Positions 40,336 through 49,040 of a stretch of DNA of 64,000 nucleotides are shown here, piece by piece. A model generated the notes under the pieces. That model had not been told where the DNA came from. It searched no databases and saw only the letters and a program-made list of their open reading frames with translations. The position numbers were made by a program, and so were the translations under genes. How positions within the stretch are numbered: the first letter of the stretch is position 1; each line of letters opens with the position of its first letter. The stretch lies in NCBI GenBank assembly GCA_963707075.1, contig CAVPOX010000004.1, forward strand, positions 248,001-312,000. Reading direction: 5' to 3'. This stretch comes from CAXMQZ01 sp963707075 (lineage in GTDB: Bacteria > Acidobacteriota > Thermoanaerobaculia > Multivoradales > JAHEKO01).

Positions 40336-41250
40336 TCAGGCGGCTGCTTCTTTGTCCGGCTTCTTGGAGTCGGCCGGCGGTGATCCGATGGCTTGCTCGC
40401 GCCGGCGCGCAGAGGCCGAGCTCTCCAACTCGCGGGCAAACTGATAGGCGACCTGGGCCTCGTCGTTGGCACCCCGTTTCTCGAGAGCGATGGCGAGGTT
40501 GAGCCAGGCCGGGGTGTAGGTGGGGTCGTACTCGATGGCCTTGAAGTAGCAGGCTTCTGCCTCTTGCTGCCGACCCTGCCGAAGGATCGCAACGCCGAGA
40601 CTGCTGTGCGCGACCGGATTGCGAGGCTCGAGCTCGATGGCCTTGCGGTACGCCTGCTCGGCTTCGGCCAGGCGGCCCAGACTGCGCAGTGCTACGCCGA
40701 GGTTGATTTGTGCGGACACCCGGTTGGGCTCCAGGCGGGCCGCGTGGCGGCTCTGGGCGACAGCCTCTTCCAGGCGTTTGGTCTTGCGGTAGATGACGCC
40801 CAGGGTGTTGTGAGCGTGGGCGTTACCCGGATCGAAGGCCAATCGCTCCTGGCAGAGTCGCTCGGCTTCGCTGAAGCGATCCTGGTTCATCAGCAGTTTG
40901 GTCAGCCTCTCCCAACCTCCCGATTGTTCCGGATCCAGCCGAATCGCCCAGCGCAGCACATCCTCGGCCTCGCTCCACTGCCCCTGGTTTCCCAGAACGT
41001 CCCCCAGGCTGATGAACGGGTCGGGAGAAGACGGATTCTTTTTGATCTGTTGTCGCAGGGCCTGTTCGGCTTCGGGTCCAATGCGAATAGGCAGCTCTTC
41101 CAGTTCTCCGGCTCGAGCTGCCTCGAGCTGATCCCGCGCGAATGCGACAGCGGCGCGAGCATAGAGAATGGCTCCAAGTGCGAAAATCAGTCCAAGGGCG
41201 GCAGCGGCGAGCGGAGCCCACGGCGGAATCCCTGACAGAAGTTGGTCCAC
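40336..41250 (-). CDS. Membrane-anchored TPR protein
   Basis: A 304-residue protein with an N-terminal helix (APLAAAALGLIFALGAILYA, residues 12-31) and about six tetratricopeptide repeats from residue 75 to 280 (for example AEDVLRWAIRLDPEQSGGW, AEQAYRKAIELEPRNPVA). The C-terminus is charged (KKPDKEAAA). The start is GTG at 41250 with AAGGAA upstream. The 200-bp gap to the next kinase gene shows no clear promoter or terminator. It probably serves as a scaffold for the neighbouring kinases and phosphatase, but no partner is shown. Function unknown. Confidence 0.82.
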   Translation of the reverse strand: MDQLLSGIPPWAPLAAAALGLIFALGAILYARAAVAFARDQLEAARAGELEELPIRIGPEAEQALRQQIKKNPSSPDPFISLGDVLGNQGQWSEAEDVLRWAIRLDPEQSGGWERLTKLLMNQDRFSEAERLCQERLAFDPGNAHAHNTLGVIYRKTKRLEEAVAQSRHAARLEPNRVSAQINLGVALRSLGRLAEAEQAYRKAIELEPRNPVAHSSLGVAILRQGRQQEAEACYFKAIEYDPTYTPAWLNLAIALEKRGANDEAQVAYQFARELESSASARRREQAIGSPPADSKKPDKEAAA

Positions 41251-41349
41251 TAGGCGGTTCCTTTGTTCCAGTCAAGAGGACCACAGGATGGGACCGGGAG
41301 TCTGTGACACTCTTCACTCTGAGGCCATATTCGACCCCGTCAATACTCT

Positions 41350-41363
41350 GGAGGTTGACCTCC
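41350..41363. promoter_or_regulatory. Short perfect palindrome in a divergent intergenic region
   Basis: GGAGGTTGACCTCC is a perfect palindrome with a 2-bp centre. It lies in the 213-bp gap between the TPR protein (minus) and the membrane phosphatase (plus), and could be an operator. I see no strong -10/-35 pair for either gene. Confidence 0.25.
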
Positions 41364-41463
41364 ACGGTCGCCGGCCCTCTACGCTGAAGGAAAACCTGGA
41401 ACAGGCGGTAACGTAGAGTGTTAGAGAGAACTGTGGTCGCCGTAGCCGCCGACCGACCGGATA

Positions 41464-43017
41464 ATGTCGACAACATACCTTTCCCCGAAGCTCTTGCTGT
41501 CGCCTTCGCCCGAGGCGGAGACGCTGACGATGCGGATCGTCCACTCGCAGAACCGCTTTGTGCTTCACGCGGTCGTCTGGGGGGCGACGAGCCTCTTCCT
41601 CGTGCTGCTCAATCTGGTGGTCGACGGTCTGGCCACGCCCTGGAGTCTGATCGCGATGGGTGCCTGGGCCGTCCTGTTGGCTGGGCACTGGCTGGTGTCG
41701 GAGTTTGTCGTGCGGCGACGTCTCGAGGAAAAGCATCAGGATCTCGTGGCCAGGTGGGTTGACAGCTCCACTCCAGGTGAAGGCAGCGGCATCTTCGAGA
41801 TCCGGGATCTGCGCGAGAAGCTACTGGCCGGAGCCGAGGCCGCCCGCGAGGCCCTGCGACCGATCAGTCCTGAAGCTACCGCCGATGTCTCCCGGGGTGA
41901 GGCAAGGGCTCTCGACCTGGTGGCCTGGCTGGATGAGGCGGAGCCCCTGCTGGCGCGCTCGCAGGAGAATCGTGCGTTGCGTCAGCAGGTCGCCCAGTCG
42001 CTGTCGAAGCCCCTTCCCGATGCTGACCGGGAGCCACTCGAGAGGCTTCTGACCCAGCTCGATTTGATGGACGTCAAGCTGGCGGTGCTCGAGCGAGAGA
42101 CCAGCCGACGCAGGTCGGTCCTCGAATCCTTTCTGCTGGTGCTCGAGAGTGCCGGCGTGGCGGGATCCAAGACCGATGTGTTGACGGCAGTCGAAGATCC
42201 GCTGCGGGGCAGGGTCCGGTTGTTGGAGGAGACGGTCGATAGGGAAGTGATGGGGGCGACGGTCGGGGACGAGCGCGCTGCTGCCTCGGAGCGCATCCAC
42301 GAAGAAGTGCGACTGGCTCGGGAGTTGCAGAATTCGATCCTGCCGCAGCAGGCACCCGAGGTGACCGGTCTGGTCGTGGCGCACCTCTACCGCCCTTCGA
42401 GCGAGGTCGGGGGTGATTTTTTCGATTTCTATCGTACCGACCCCGAGCGACTATTGGTGGCTGTAGGGGATGCCAGCGGGCACGGCCTCGACAGCTCGAT
42501 GATGAGCAGCATGATGAAGAGTGCTCTATACACGCATGTCTCTGCCCACAGGGGCCTGGATGAGACGATGGTCGAGCTGAACCGGATGATGTGTGACACC
42601 GTGGGTCGCCGCCGGCTCATGACCCTGGCTTTGCTCGAGATCGATGTCGCCAGGGGACGCCTGTTCTGGGTGAACGCCGGACATGTCTTTCCCCTAATCG
42701 TCAATGCGACGGGGATCCGGGAATTGGAGCAGTCGACCTATCCGTTGGGGGTGCGCCGCGAGGTGAGCTACTCGATCTCCGAGGAGAAGCTCACGGCCGG
42801 CGATCGCATCGTCTTGGTCACAGATGGCTGTATCGAGGCGCTCGACGCTGACGGCGAGGTCTACGGCTGGGAGCGGCTGGGGGCCCGGCTGGAGGAGTTG
42901 GCGGGTCGCGATTCCAGGGTCATCGCGAATGGAGTGGCCGAGGACGTGATGAGTCACCTCGGCGGCAAGCCACCGCAAGACGATATGACCCTGGTGGTTG
43001 TGGCTTTTGAACCATGA
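41464..43017 (+). CDS. Membrane SpoIIE/PP2C-type phosphatase with 2TM domain
   Basis: A 517-residue protein. Two membrane helices near the N-terminus (VVWGATSLFLVLLNLVV and LIAMGAWAVLLAGHWLVSEFV) form a 2TM-type domain, followed by a long helical, probably coiled-coil region (about 110-290) and a SpoIIE/RsbU phosphatase domain: ELQNSILPQQAP, SEVGGDFFDF, VAVGDASGHGLDSSMM, NAGHVFPLIV, LVTDGCIEALD and the terminal QDDMTLVVVAF. An alternative ATG at 41530 (MRIVHSQNRF) has GGAG 9 bases upstream and would give a more typical 2TM start. Its stop overlaps the next start (ATGA), so it is paired with the TolB-N/TPR protein. Likely removes phosphate from Ser/Thr substrates of nearby kinases. Confidence 0.9.
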   Translation: MSTTYLSPKLLLSPSPEAETLTMRIVHSQNRFVLHAVVWGATSLFLVLLNLVVDGLATPWSLIAMGAWAVLLAGHWLVSEFVVRRRLEEKHQDLVARWVDSSTPGEGSGIFEIRDLREKLLAGAEAAREALRPISPEATADVSRGEARALDLVAWLDEAEPLLARSQENRALRQQVAQSLSKPLPDADREPLERLLTQLDLMDVKLAVLERETSRRRSVLESFLLVLESAGVAGSKTDVLTAVEDPLRGRVRLLEETVDREVMGATVGDERAAASERIHEEVRLARELQNSILPQQAPEVTGLVVAHLYRPSSEVGGDFFDFYRTDPERLLVAVGDASGHGLDSSMMSSMMKSALYTHVSAHRGLDETMVELNRMMCDTVGRRRLMTLALLEIDVARGRLFWVNAGHVFPLIVNATGIRELEQSTYPLGVRREVSYSISEEKLTAGDRIVLVTDGCIEALDADGEVYGWERLGARLEELAGRDSRVIANGVAEDVMSHLGGKPPQDDMTLVVVAFEP

Positions 43018-44942
43018 GTGACGGCCGCTACAAAAACCTGCTCAAAGCCGTTACCGCCCTCGCCCGAGGGCAGGCCCGGACACGGTTCTTCCTGGTGGTG
43101 TTCCTGGCGATCGCCGCCATCCTCTTCGTGATCAATGTGGTTACCTTGAACACAGATCCGGAGGCCTCTCTGGCCCAGAGGTGGTGGTCGCTGATACCGA
43201 TGTCGGCACTGGCTGCCCTGGGTTCGGTACTGGCAGCGAAGTGGTTCAGGCTGAAACCAAGAGAGGTGGCCGCGGAGAGGCGGCTTGTTGCCACACGCCC
43301 TCTGCATGAACCCTGGGCGGCGGCTCACGCTACTGCAAGCAGAATCCTGGGACGACTCGCCACGCTGCCCAGATCCGACGGCGCTCTGGAGGTCTCGTTG
43401 ATGCAGGGTCGCGACAGGGTGCTGGGCTTGCTCGAGGCAACCGTCGAAGGTGATGAGACGGCGGAGCTCGAGCGGCGCGCGGCGATGATCGATACCTACC
43501 GTGTGGCTTTGTCGACACAGGAAATCAACTCGCTGCTCAAGAAGGACTACCTGTGGTCCGCTGCCAGCGTCCAGGCCTTCGACAGGACCCTGGAGCTTCT
43601 CGAGCTGCCGGAGCCTCGCAGTGCGGTGGCAGATGACGTCCCGGCGGGGGCCGTCGCTCGCTTCGAATCGATTGCGGTGTTGCCGTTTGCCGACCTGAGC
43701 CCCCTGGGAGATCAGGAGTACTTCAGTCACGGAGTCGCGGACGAGTTGATCACCGTGCTGACGAAGATCCAGGGACTGCGTGTCATCGCCCGAGGCCTGG
43801 CGTTCTCCTTTGCCGAGCAGGACTTGAGTGTCAGGGAGATAGGCCGCCGTTTGGGTGTCGAGACCGTCCTCGAGGGCAGCGTGCAGAAGGCCGGAGATCG
43901 GTTACGGGTCACGGCGCAACTGGTCGAGGTCGCCGACGGTAGTGAGCTTTGGTCGGGAGACTACGATGAGGAGCTCGGAGATCTGTTCGGGATCAGCAAT
44001 CAGCTGGTCGATGGCGTCGTGCACGCTCTCGGGGTGCAGACGACTCCCGATGAGCGGAGAGCGATCGAAAAACCGCCGACGCAGGTTTTCGGTGCCTATG
44101 ACTTTTATCTTCGAGGGCGGCGCTATTTTTCGCAGTATCACGGGCGCGGAATGGAGTTTGCGTTGGAGATGTTCGCTCGCGCCATCGAGCTCGATCCAGG
44201 CTACGCGCTGGCCTGGGCCGGTATTGCCGACTGCTCTGCGTTTCTCTATGCGAACTCCGGACGAGACCCTGCGCACCGGGACCGTGCGTTGGAGGCGAGT
44301 GGCAAAGCCCTCGAGCTCGATCCCGAGCTGCCGGAGGCGCACGTCGCCCGCGGCGTGGCCCTGTCGCAGGGCGGACGGGCGGAGGAGGCGGGGCAGTTCT
44401 TCGAGACGGCCTTGCGCCTGAACCCGAAGCTCTTCGAAGCTCACTATTTCTACGCCCGGCACCATTTCACTTCGGGTAACTTCGAGAGAGCCATCGAGTT
44501 CTACGAGAGCGCCGCGGAGCTGCGCCCAGAGGACTACCAGGTGCCGCTGCTGTCGGCGCAGATCTACGACGATGTCGGCCGGCCGGAGGACGGGCGAGCG
44601 GTCCGAGAGCGCGGCGTCGAGGTGGCCGAGGAGCACATCAGGCTCAACCCCGACGATGCCCGGGCCCTCTATATCGGTGCCAACGGCCTGGTTTCGCTGG
44701 GGCAAGTCGAGAAGGGACTCGAATGGGCGCGCCTGGCCGAAAGGCTGCAACCCAACGAACCGATGACGCTCTACAATCTCGCCTGCGTCTACGCCCTCGC
44801 CGGCCAAGCCGACGAAGCCATCCAGTGCTTCGCGCGCTGTGTCGAACACGGCTTCAGCTACCGCGACTGGGCCGAGCACGACAGCAATCTCGATGCCATC
44901 CGCGACGACCCGAGGTTCCTCGACATCATGACCCGACTGTGA
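43014..44942 (+). CDS. 2TM protein with TolB-N (FlgO-like) domain and TPRs, no kinase domain
   Basis: A 642-residue protein. Two N-terminal membrane helices (FFLVVFLAIAAILFVINVV and SLIPMSALAALGSVLAA) are followed by a helical region, a TolB-N/FlgO-like domain (SIAVLPFADLSPLGDQEYF near 223, DELITVLTKIQGL, LEGSVQKAGDRLRVTAQLV) and about seven TPRs. From residue ~220 it matches the C-terminal halves of the kinases at 4661 and 37883, with the kinase domain replaced by the 2TM module of the partner phosphatase. It starts within the phosphatase stop codon, so the two are made together. This suggests a membrane phosphatase complex built from the same effector module as the kinases. Confidence 0.87.
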   Translation: MSDGRYKNLLKAVTALARGQARTRFFLVVFLAIAAILFVINVVTLNTDPEASLAQRWWSLIPMSALAALGSVLAAKWFRLKPREVAAERRLVATRPLHEPWAAAHATASRILGRLATLPRSDGALEVSLMQGRDRVLGLLEATVEGDETAELERRAAMIDTYRVALSTQEINSLLKKDYLWSAASVQAFDRTLELLELPEPRSAVADDVPAGAVARFESIAVLPFADLSPLGDQEYFSHGVADELITVLTKIQGLRVIARGLAFSFAEQDLSVREIGRRLGVETVLEGSVQKAGDRLRVTAQLVEVADGSELWSGDYDEELGDLFGISNQLVDGVVHALGVQTTPDERRAIEKPPTQVFGAYDFYLRGRRYFSQYHGRGMEFALEMFARAIELDPGYALAWAGIADCSAFLYANSGRDPAHRDRALEASGKALELDPELPEAHVARGVALSQGGRAEEAGQFFETALRLNPKLFEAHYFYARHHFTSGNFERAIEFYESAAELRPEDYQVPLLSAQIYDDVGRPEDGRAVRERGVEVAEEHIRLNPDDARALYIGANGLVSLGQVEKGLEWARLAERLQPNEPMTLYNLACVYALAGQADEAIQCFARCVEHGFSYRDWAEHDSNLDAIRDDPRFLDIMTRL

Positions 44943-44967
44943 AGCAGCGGTCGCGCCTCTGCACCGG

Positions 44968-44983
44968 TTCTTGTCTGCAAGAA
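44968..44983. promoter_or_regulatory. Small inverted repeat upstream of mazEF-like genes
   Basis: TTCTTG and CAAGAA separated by TCTG form a perfect 6-bp stem. It lies between the TPR protein stop and the antitoxin start, and CAAGAA recurs at about 45015. It could be an antitoxin operator or a weak terminator; there is no T tract. Confidence 0.3.
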
Positions 44984-45036
44984 TCTGCACCTCGTTTCCG
45001 TCCTGATGCACGGGCAAGAAACGCGGGGTGAATTCG

Positions 45037-45303
45037 ATGTATACAAGGTGGAAGATCCGAAAACCGGTGCGAACGAGGGTCGTCAGGTGGGGCAACAGCC
45101 TGGGCCTGAGGGTGCCCGAGGCGCTCGCAGAGGAAGTTGACGTGCATGCCGGGTCGGCAGTCGAGATCTCGCTCGCCCGTGACCAGCTGATCGTACGCCG
45201 AGCCCCGACGTGCTTCGAACTCGACGACCTGCTTGGCGAGGTGACTCCAGAGAATCTGCACGCTGAAGTCACCACCGGTGAGCCACGGGGCAGCGAGAGT
45301 TGA
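45037..45303 (+). CDS. mazE: MazE/AbrB-type antitoxin
   Basis: An 88-residue antitoxin with an N-terminal swapped-hairpin AbrB DNA-binding domain: TRVVRWGNSLGLRVPEALAEE is the classic KWGNSLxxRxP motif, followed by EVDVHAGSAVEISL. The C-terminal ~35 residues are acidic and likely disordered until they bind the toxin. ATG 45037 has GGGGTG 6 bases upstream; a GTG at 45028 is an alternative. The stop overlaps the toxin start (TGATG), giving coupled synthesis. It should neutralise MazF and repress its own promoter. Confidence 0.9.
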   Translation: MYTRWKIRKPVRTRVVRWGNSLGLRVPEALAEEVDVHAGSAVEISLARDQLIVRRAPTCFELDDLLGEVTPENLHAEVTTGEPRGSES

Positions 45304-45644
45304 TGATGGCATCGACCGACGCACCTGACCGTGGCGATCTGGTGCGGCTTTGGTTCGATCCCCAGGCAGGGTGTGAGCGGGCAGGCCAATGGTCGGCGTT
45401 GGTGGTGTCACCCAAGTCCTACAACGCCAGGGTCGGGTTGGCTCTCTATTGCCCGATTACCAGTCAAGTCAAGGACTACCCCTTCGAGGTGATCCTGCCT
45501 GAAGGCGGAGCAGTGTCGGGTGTCGTGCTCGCAGATCAGATGAAGAGCCTCGACTGGCGAGCCAGACGCGCTGAACGGATTGGCACGGCACCTGGCGAGG
45601 TGCTGCGCGAGGTGCTGGCGAAGATCCGCGTCCTGGTGATGTAG
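45303..45644 (+). CDS. mazF: MazF/PemK-type endoribonuclease toxin
   Basis: A 113-residue toxin of the MazF/PemK fold that cleaves mRNA. Recognisable parts are DRGDLVRLWFDPQAGCERAG near the N-terminus (family pattern P.rGDivwvdfdP..G.EqaG), WSALVVSPKSYNA, ALYCPITSQVKDYPFEV (with the conserved Thr-Ser segment) and VVLADQMKSLDWRARR. Size fits the family. The ATG at 45303 overlaps the antitoxin stop. The pair sits between the TPR protein and a propeller-gene remnant that begins 8 bases after this stop, so it may have arrived by transfer. Type II toxin-antitoxin assignment is firm; cleavage specificity is unknown. Confidence 0.9.
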   Translation: MMASTDAPDRGDLVRLWFDPQAGCERAGQWSALVVSPKSYNARVGLALYCPITSQVKDYPFEVILPEGGAVSGVVLADQMKSLDWRARRAERIGTAPGEVLREVLAKIRVLVM

Positions 45645-45651
45645 GAAGACG

Positions 45652-45810
45652 CTAACGAGAGTTCTCGATCACGATCAATTCCGCAACCCAGGATGGCTCC
45701 TGGTTGAAAAGGATCGTGTTCTCGTCGGGAGAGACAGCAAGCCAGAGAATGGGGAACTGACCCTTCTTGCGCCAAATCTCGAACTGCAGGCCGCTCGAAG
45801 GCCGTCTCAT
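45652..45810 (-). pseudogene. C-terminal remnant of a TolB/WD40-like propeller gene
   Basis: Reading the minus strand from ATG 45810 gives 52 residues ending LAVSPDENTILFNQEPS, then WVAELIVIENSR and a TAG stop. The blade motif (VSPDExxILF) and the ending resemble the last blade of kinase- or winged-helix-linked TolB propellers. A TGA lies in frame just upstream, and no kinase or DNA-binding part is present nearby, so the fragment is probably dead. It ends 8 bases from the toxin stop codon. The rest of the gap to 46040 shows no coding sequence. Confidence 0.5.
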
Positions 45811-46011
45811 CGCTCAGTCGCAGTGATTTGTTTTTGAGTGACGAACCGATCACTCGGACTTGACTATCAGTGACGGGCTCGCCTTCCCTGGAACCCGCCA
45901 CCGACGTCAGTGCTCGGCCTGCATCTCCTGACCCTGTGTGCCTCCCCGAGCGAGGCCCAGACAAACGGGGAACAATTTTAGGGTAGCAATATCGACCCCC
46001 GTTCACACCAC

Positions 46012-46034
46012 CCCGTGGGGTAGGTCCCACAGGG
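46012..46034. terminator. Hairpin downstream of the PQQ-propeller/esterase gene
   Basis: CCCGTGGG pairs with CCCACAGGG around a GTAGGT loop, with one bulged base. It lies 7 bases beyond the stop of the minus-strand gene at 46041. There is no T tract, so it may stabilise the message or act in Rho-dependent ending rather than as an intrinsic terminator. Confidence 0.3.
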
Positions 46035-46040
46035 TAGGGC

Positions 46041-48512
46041 TCAGGGAGCAGACGTTTGCCACGTAACGAGACTCGGTTCGGCTCCATCGAGCGGAAACAG
46101 AGCCTCCAGCATGGTGCCGGTGCGGTTTCGCCAACTGGCGAAGTCGGTGCTGTCCCAGACTTCACCACCCATCAAGTCCCAGCCCTTCTCTTCGAAGAGA
46201 TTCCAGACTTCCCGGGACGAGGCTCGCATGTTCATCTCCTCGTGTGGGCTGATGAGATCCCAGCGGCCCCATTCCAGGTAGATTTTCATGGGCAGGGTGG
46301 AGGCGTCGGTGTCGCCGATGGCGCCGACCAGCATGTCCATGGTCTCCTCGAGAGAGAAAAAGCTCTGCACCCCAAGAAGGCCGAAGGTGTCGCTGTTGAA
46401 GAACGTTGTCAGAGCTGCCCCCAGACCAGACCATCCCATACCGACAACAGCCCGGTGCTCGCGTTCGGTTAGTGTCCGATAGCGCTTGTCGATCTCGGGC
46501 ACCAGCTGCTGCACGAAAATCTGCCCTTCGGCTTGTGGTGGCAGGGGCGGAAACTCGAGAAAGACAGCGATGAAAGGCTCGGTCGTCTTGCCCACTACGC
46601 GGTCGAGGGTCTGCGGCCAGGCACCGATTTCGCGGGCCAGATAGTGGTGGACGTAGGCTACTGGATAGCGTTCGGTCGATTCCGCGTAGCCTGGTGGCAG
46701 CCACACGTGCATTGGAATGGTCAACGGTTCCGGCTGCTCGCCATCCTCTCCAGCCGGTGGCTGGGCAGCGAGATCGAAGGTGTCGAGCGTGCCTGTGGAG
46801 CCGGTCTCCTCTAAGGAGGCTTGTCTCGCGAGTCGGTGGCCGGGCCATTGAGGCATGGCAAACCAGGACATCTGGACGCCCTCCTCTCGGCGCCAGTTCA
46901 TGTCGGGCCCGAGGACCGCGCTTTCTACGACCCGGTCGTGAGTCGGATCCACGGTCGGTTCATAATCGACGTAGAACAGATAGCTGATCCGTGCTCGAGG
47001 ATCGATCTCGGTAGCCCACCACCAGAGATCGGTACCTTCCAGGCGTTGCATCGGCTCCTCGGTGCGCATGCCGATCATGTCGCCAGCGATGGCGAGATCC
47101 TCGGCTTCTCCCCTCCATAGGAAGACCACTTCCCGACCCTTGATCAGGGGTAGGTCCTTGCCGGCGAGGAACGCATCGACCGCGGCCGCCGGGTCTTCGG
47201 TGGCCGCCACCGTGGCGGCCAGGCCGGCGAGCACTGGGGGCAGGGGCTGTTGGCTCGTTTCTGCGATCAGCGCTGCATCGACACGGACGAGATCGACTCG
47301 CGCGATCTCGCCAAGGCTGCGGAGATAGAGGGAGCCTTTGGCGTAGCTGGGAGGCGTCCACGCAAGATCATCAAATAGATCCAGGCGGGTGGTTTCGCGC
47401 CAACCCTCGGGACGGGCAGCTCCCAGATGCAGCGTGCCCTTCTTGGTGATGACCGCCAGGTGGTCGCCGACCACGATCTGGAATCCGTCTCCGGGTTCCC
47501 GGGAGCGCCACAAGAGCTCTCCCGACGTGGTATCGATGGCGCTCAGGAACCGGGCGGTGTAGCCGTATACACGTTCGCCGGTGCGCGACGGCGGACTGTA
47601 GCTCTTGGTCATACCCTTGCTGGTCTCGACAATCGAAGCTGCCATTTCACCGTCCCTGGAAGCGACCTCGACGATGGCGGTGGTGTTGTCATCGGCCTTG
47701 ACCAGAATACGGTCATCGCCGAGTAGTAGAGGAGAGGCCGTGTAGGCACCCATCGCGCCATCGCCACCACCGTGTTCGAGTTGCCAGATGACAGTGCCGT
47801 CCTTCGGGTCCAGGCCGGCCAGGAGCTTGGTGCCGAGCACGATTATCTGCTGTTGGCCACCGATCTCGGCGATCATCGGCGACTCGGCGGCAATCTCGTC
47901 CTCGATCGCACGCCAGCGAATCTCTCCAGTGGCAGCATCGAACGCCGTGACGGAACCCGCTTGACCGCCGGTTTGCAGCACCATGACCCCGTCGACCACA
48001 TTGGGGGAGCTGCCGAAGCCATAAAAGGGTTTTTCACTCCCGAGATCGTCGACCAGGTGCTTGGTCCAGATCTCCTCGCCGGTCTCGAGGTCGATAGCCG
48101 CGACGTGTCCCCAGGGACTGACGGCAAATACCCTCTTCTCGGCGATCGCTGGGGTCGAGATCGGGCCATCGTGCGACCCGTCGTGACCGGCATAACCCGG
48201 CGCCAGGTCGTAGCGCCATTGCTCCTCACCGGTCTCGGGGTCGAGGGCGACTACGTAGTCGCGTTCTCCTCCGTAGGACGCAGTGACCAGAAAGTCATCG
48301 GTCACGGCAACGCCGGAGTATCCGCTACCCAGAGGCCGCTTCCATCGCAGCTCGAAGGCCAGGGGCCCATCCCCCGGTGGTAGACCCGTCGCTTCGCCGA
48401 TCCCGCCCGGGCCGCGAAATGAAGCCCAGGTGACCTCTGCCGAGGCAGATCCCGCGGTAGCGAGTGCCGACAGAATGAGCAGAAAGGCGAGTGTGGATAC
48501 AGGTCGAGTCAT
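46041..48512 (-). CDS. Secreted PQQ-like beta-propeller fused to an esterase-D-like domain
   Basis: An 823-residue exported protein. Signal peptide: TLAFLLILSALATAGSASA. Residues ~30-420 form a PQQ/BamB-type propeller with ALDPETGEEQWRYDL, AIDLETGEEIWTKHL and AFDAATGEIRWRAI blades. Residues ~450-570 resemble the carbohydrate-binding-like module that precedes enterochelin-esterase-type enzymes (LEGTDLWWWATEIDPRARI), and ~600-823 the hydrolase (MHVWLPPGYAESTERYPVAYV). The expected nucleophile elbow is GMGWSGLGA (Ser near 693), which departs from GxSxG because the +2 residue is Leu. GAGGGAG precedes the ATG. The propeller may hold the substrate or a partner for the esterase; activity is uncertain because of the altered elbow. 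Confidence 0.85.
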   Translation of the reverse strand: MTRPVSTLAFLLILSALATAGSASAEVTWASFRGPGGIGEATGLPPGDGPLAFELRWKRPLGSGYSGVAVTDDFLVTASYGGERDYVVALDPETGEEQWRYDLAPGYAGHDGSHDGPISTPAIAEKRVFAVSPWGHVAAIDLETGEEIWTKHLVDDLGSEKPFYGFGSSPNVVDGVMVLQTGGQAGSVTAFDAATGEIRWRAIEDEIAAESPMIAEIGGQQQIIVLGTKLLAGLDPKDGTVIWQLEHGGGDGAMGAYTASPLLLGDDRILVKADDNTTAIVEVASRDGEMAASIVETSKGMTKSYSPPSRTGERVYGYTARFLSAIDTTSGELLWRSREPGDGFQIVVGDHLAVITKKGTLHLGAARPEGWRETTRLDLFDDLAWTPPSYAKGSLYLRSLGEIARVDLVRVDAALIAETSQQPLPPVLAGLAATVAATEDPAAAVDAFLAGKDLPLIKGREVVFLWRGEAEDLAIAGDMIGMRTEEPMQRLEGTDLWWWATEIDPRARISYLFYVDYEPTVDPTHDRVVESAVLGPDMNWRREEGVQMSWFAMPQWPGHRLARQASLEETGSTGTLDTFDLAAQPPAGEDGEQPEPLTIPMHVWLPPGYAESTERYPVAYVHHYLAREIGAWPQTLDRVVGKTTEPFIAVFLEFPPLPPQAEGQIFVQQLVPEIDKRYRTLTEREHRAVVGMGWSGLGAALTTFFNSDTFGLLGVQSFFSLEETMDMLVGAIGDTDASTLPMKIYLEWGRWDLISPHEEMNMRASSREVWNLFEEKGWDLMGGEVWDSTDFASWRNRTGTMLEALFPLDGAEPSLVTWQTSAP

Positions 48513-49040
48513 GGGTGCTCCCTCGAGTCAAGAGAATACGGGCGAAATGTTGGCCGGAGAATACCATCTGTCTCGCCAGTTCCCGGGTACGCTCACGTTG
48601 AGGGCAATCAGGGTCGTTGGGTGTGGTCCCGGAGGGCACGCTCAGGCTGTGAGTATTCATGGTCGTTGCGGTGCTCCTGGAGGGGACGGGCCATGCGCAG
48701 AGGACGCTCGAGCGGTGGCATGGCCCTGCGCTCGGCGGCGCGCCGGATCGCAAAGCCCTGCAAAAGCTGTCGCAGAGCGCTTGCCGAGAGCCCCCTCTGC
48801 CGAACACCGCCAACGCCCCTTGCCGATATCGCAGCCGTCAGGGGACACAGGCCTCGAGGCCCGACGGTGCGGTCGTCCATTCGCCGAACGCAGCCTCAAC
48901 CTCCTCTTGCGGAGTGAGGCGATTGGACGATCCGACCGCCTCCATCATGCATGAATCTCGAGAGGTAGGCCCCCGGAAAATGCCCAGGTTCGCCGGGATC
49001 GGCTGTAAACGATACGCTGGGCAAGAGGCCTCTATAGGGT
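48513..49040. other. Non-coding stretch of about 530 bp with a family B repeat
   Basis: Between the PQQ/esterase gene (minus) and the sigma factor gene (plus). Short frames are open on both strands, but none has a recognisable motif, a good ribosome-binding site or a normal amino-acid mix; they look like products of high GC. The one clear element is a family B palindrome at 48874-48929. Promoters for both flanking genes must lie here, but I could not pick convincing boxes. Confidence 0.5.
48874..48929. repeat. Family B palindrome, intergenic copy
   Basis: Arms CGTCCATTCGCC (48874-48885) and GGCGATTGGACG (48918-48929) pair with one mismatch; farther out GCGGTCG and CGACCGC also pair. The 32-nt core contains CCTCCTCTTGCGGAG exactly as in the kinase genes. 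On the minus strand it reads NRLTPQEEVEAAFGE, the same peptide phase as in the kinases, although no kinase is present. It shows the element is independent of kinase coding function. Confidence 0.8.

Noticed and set aside
48608..48880. Possible 90-residue minus-strand gene and 98-residue plus-strand gene in the gap before the sigma factor
   Set aside because: No motif, no ribosome-binding site, Arg/Pro-rich composition and overlap with each other.
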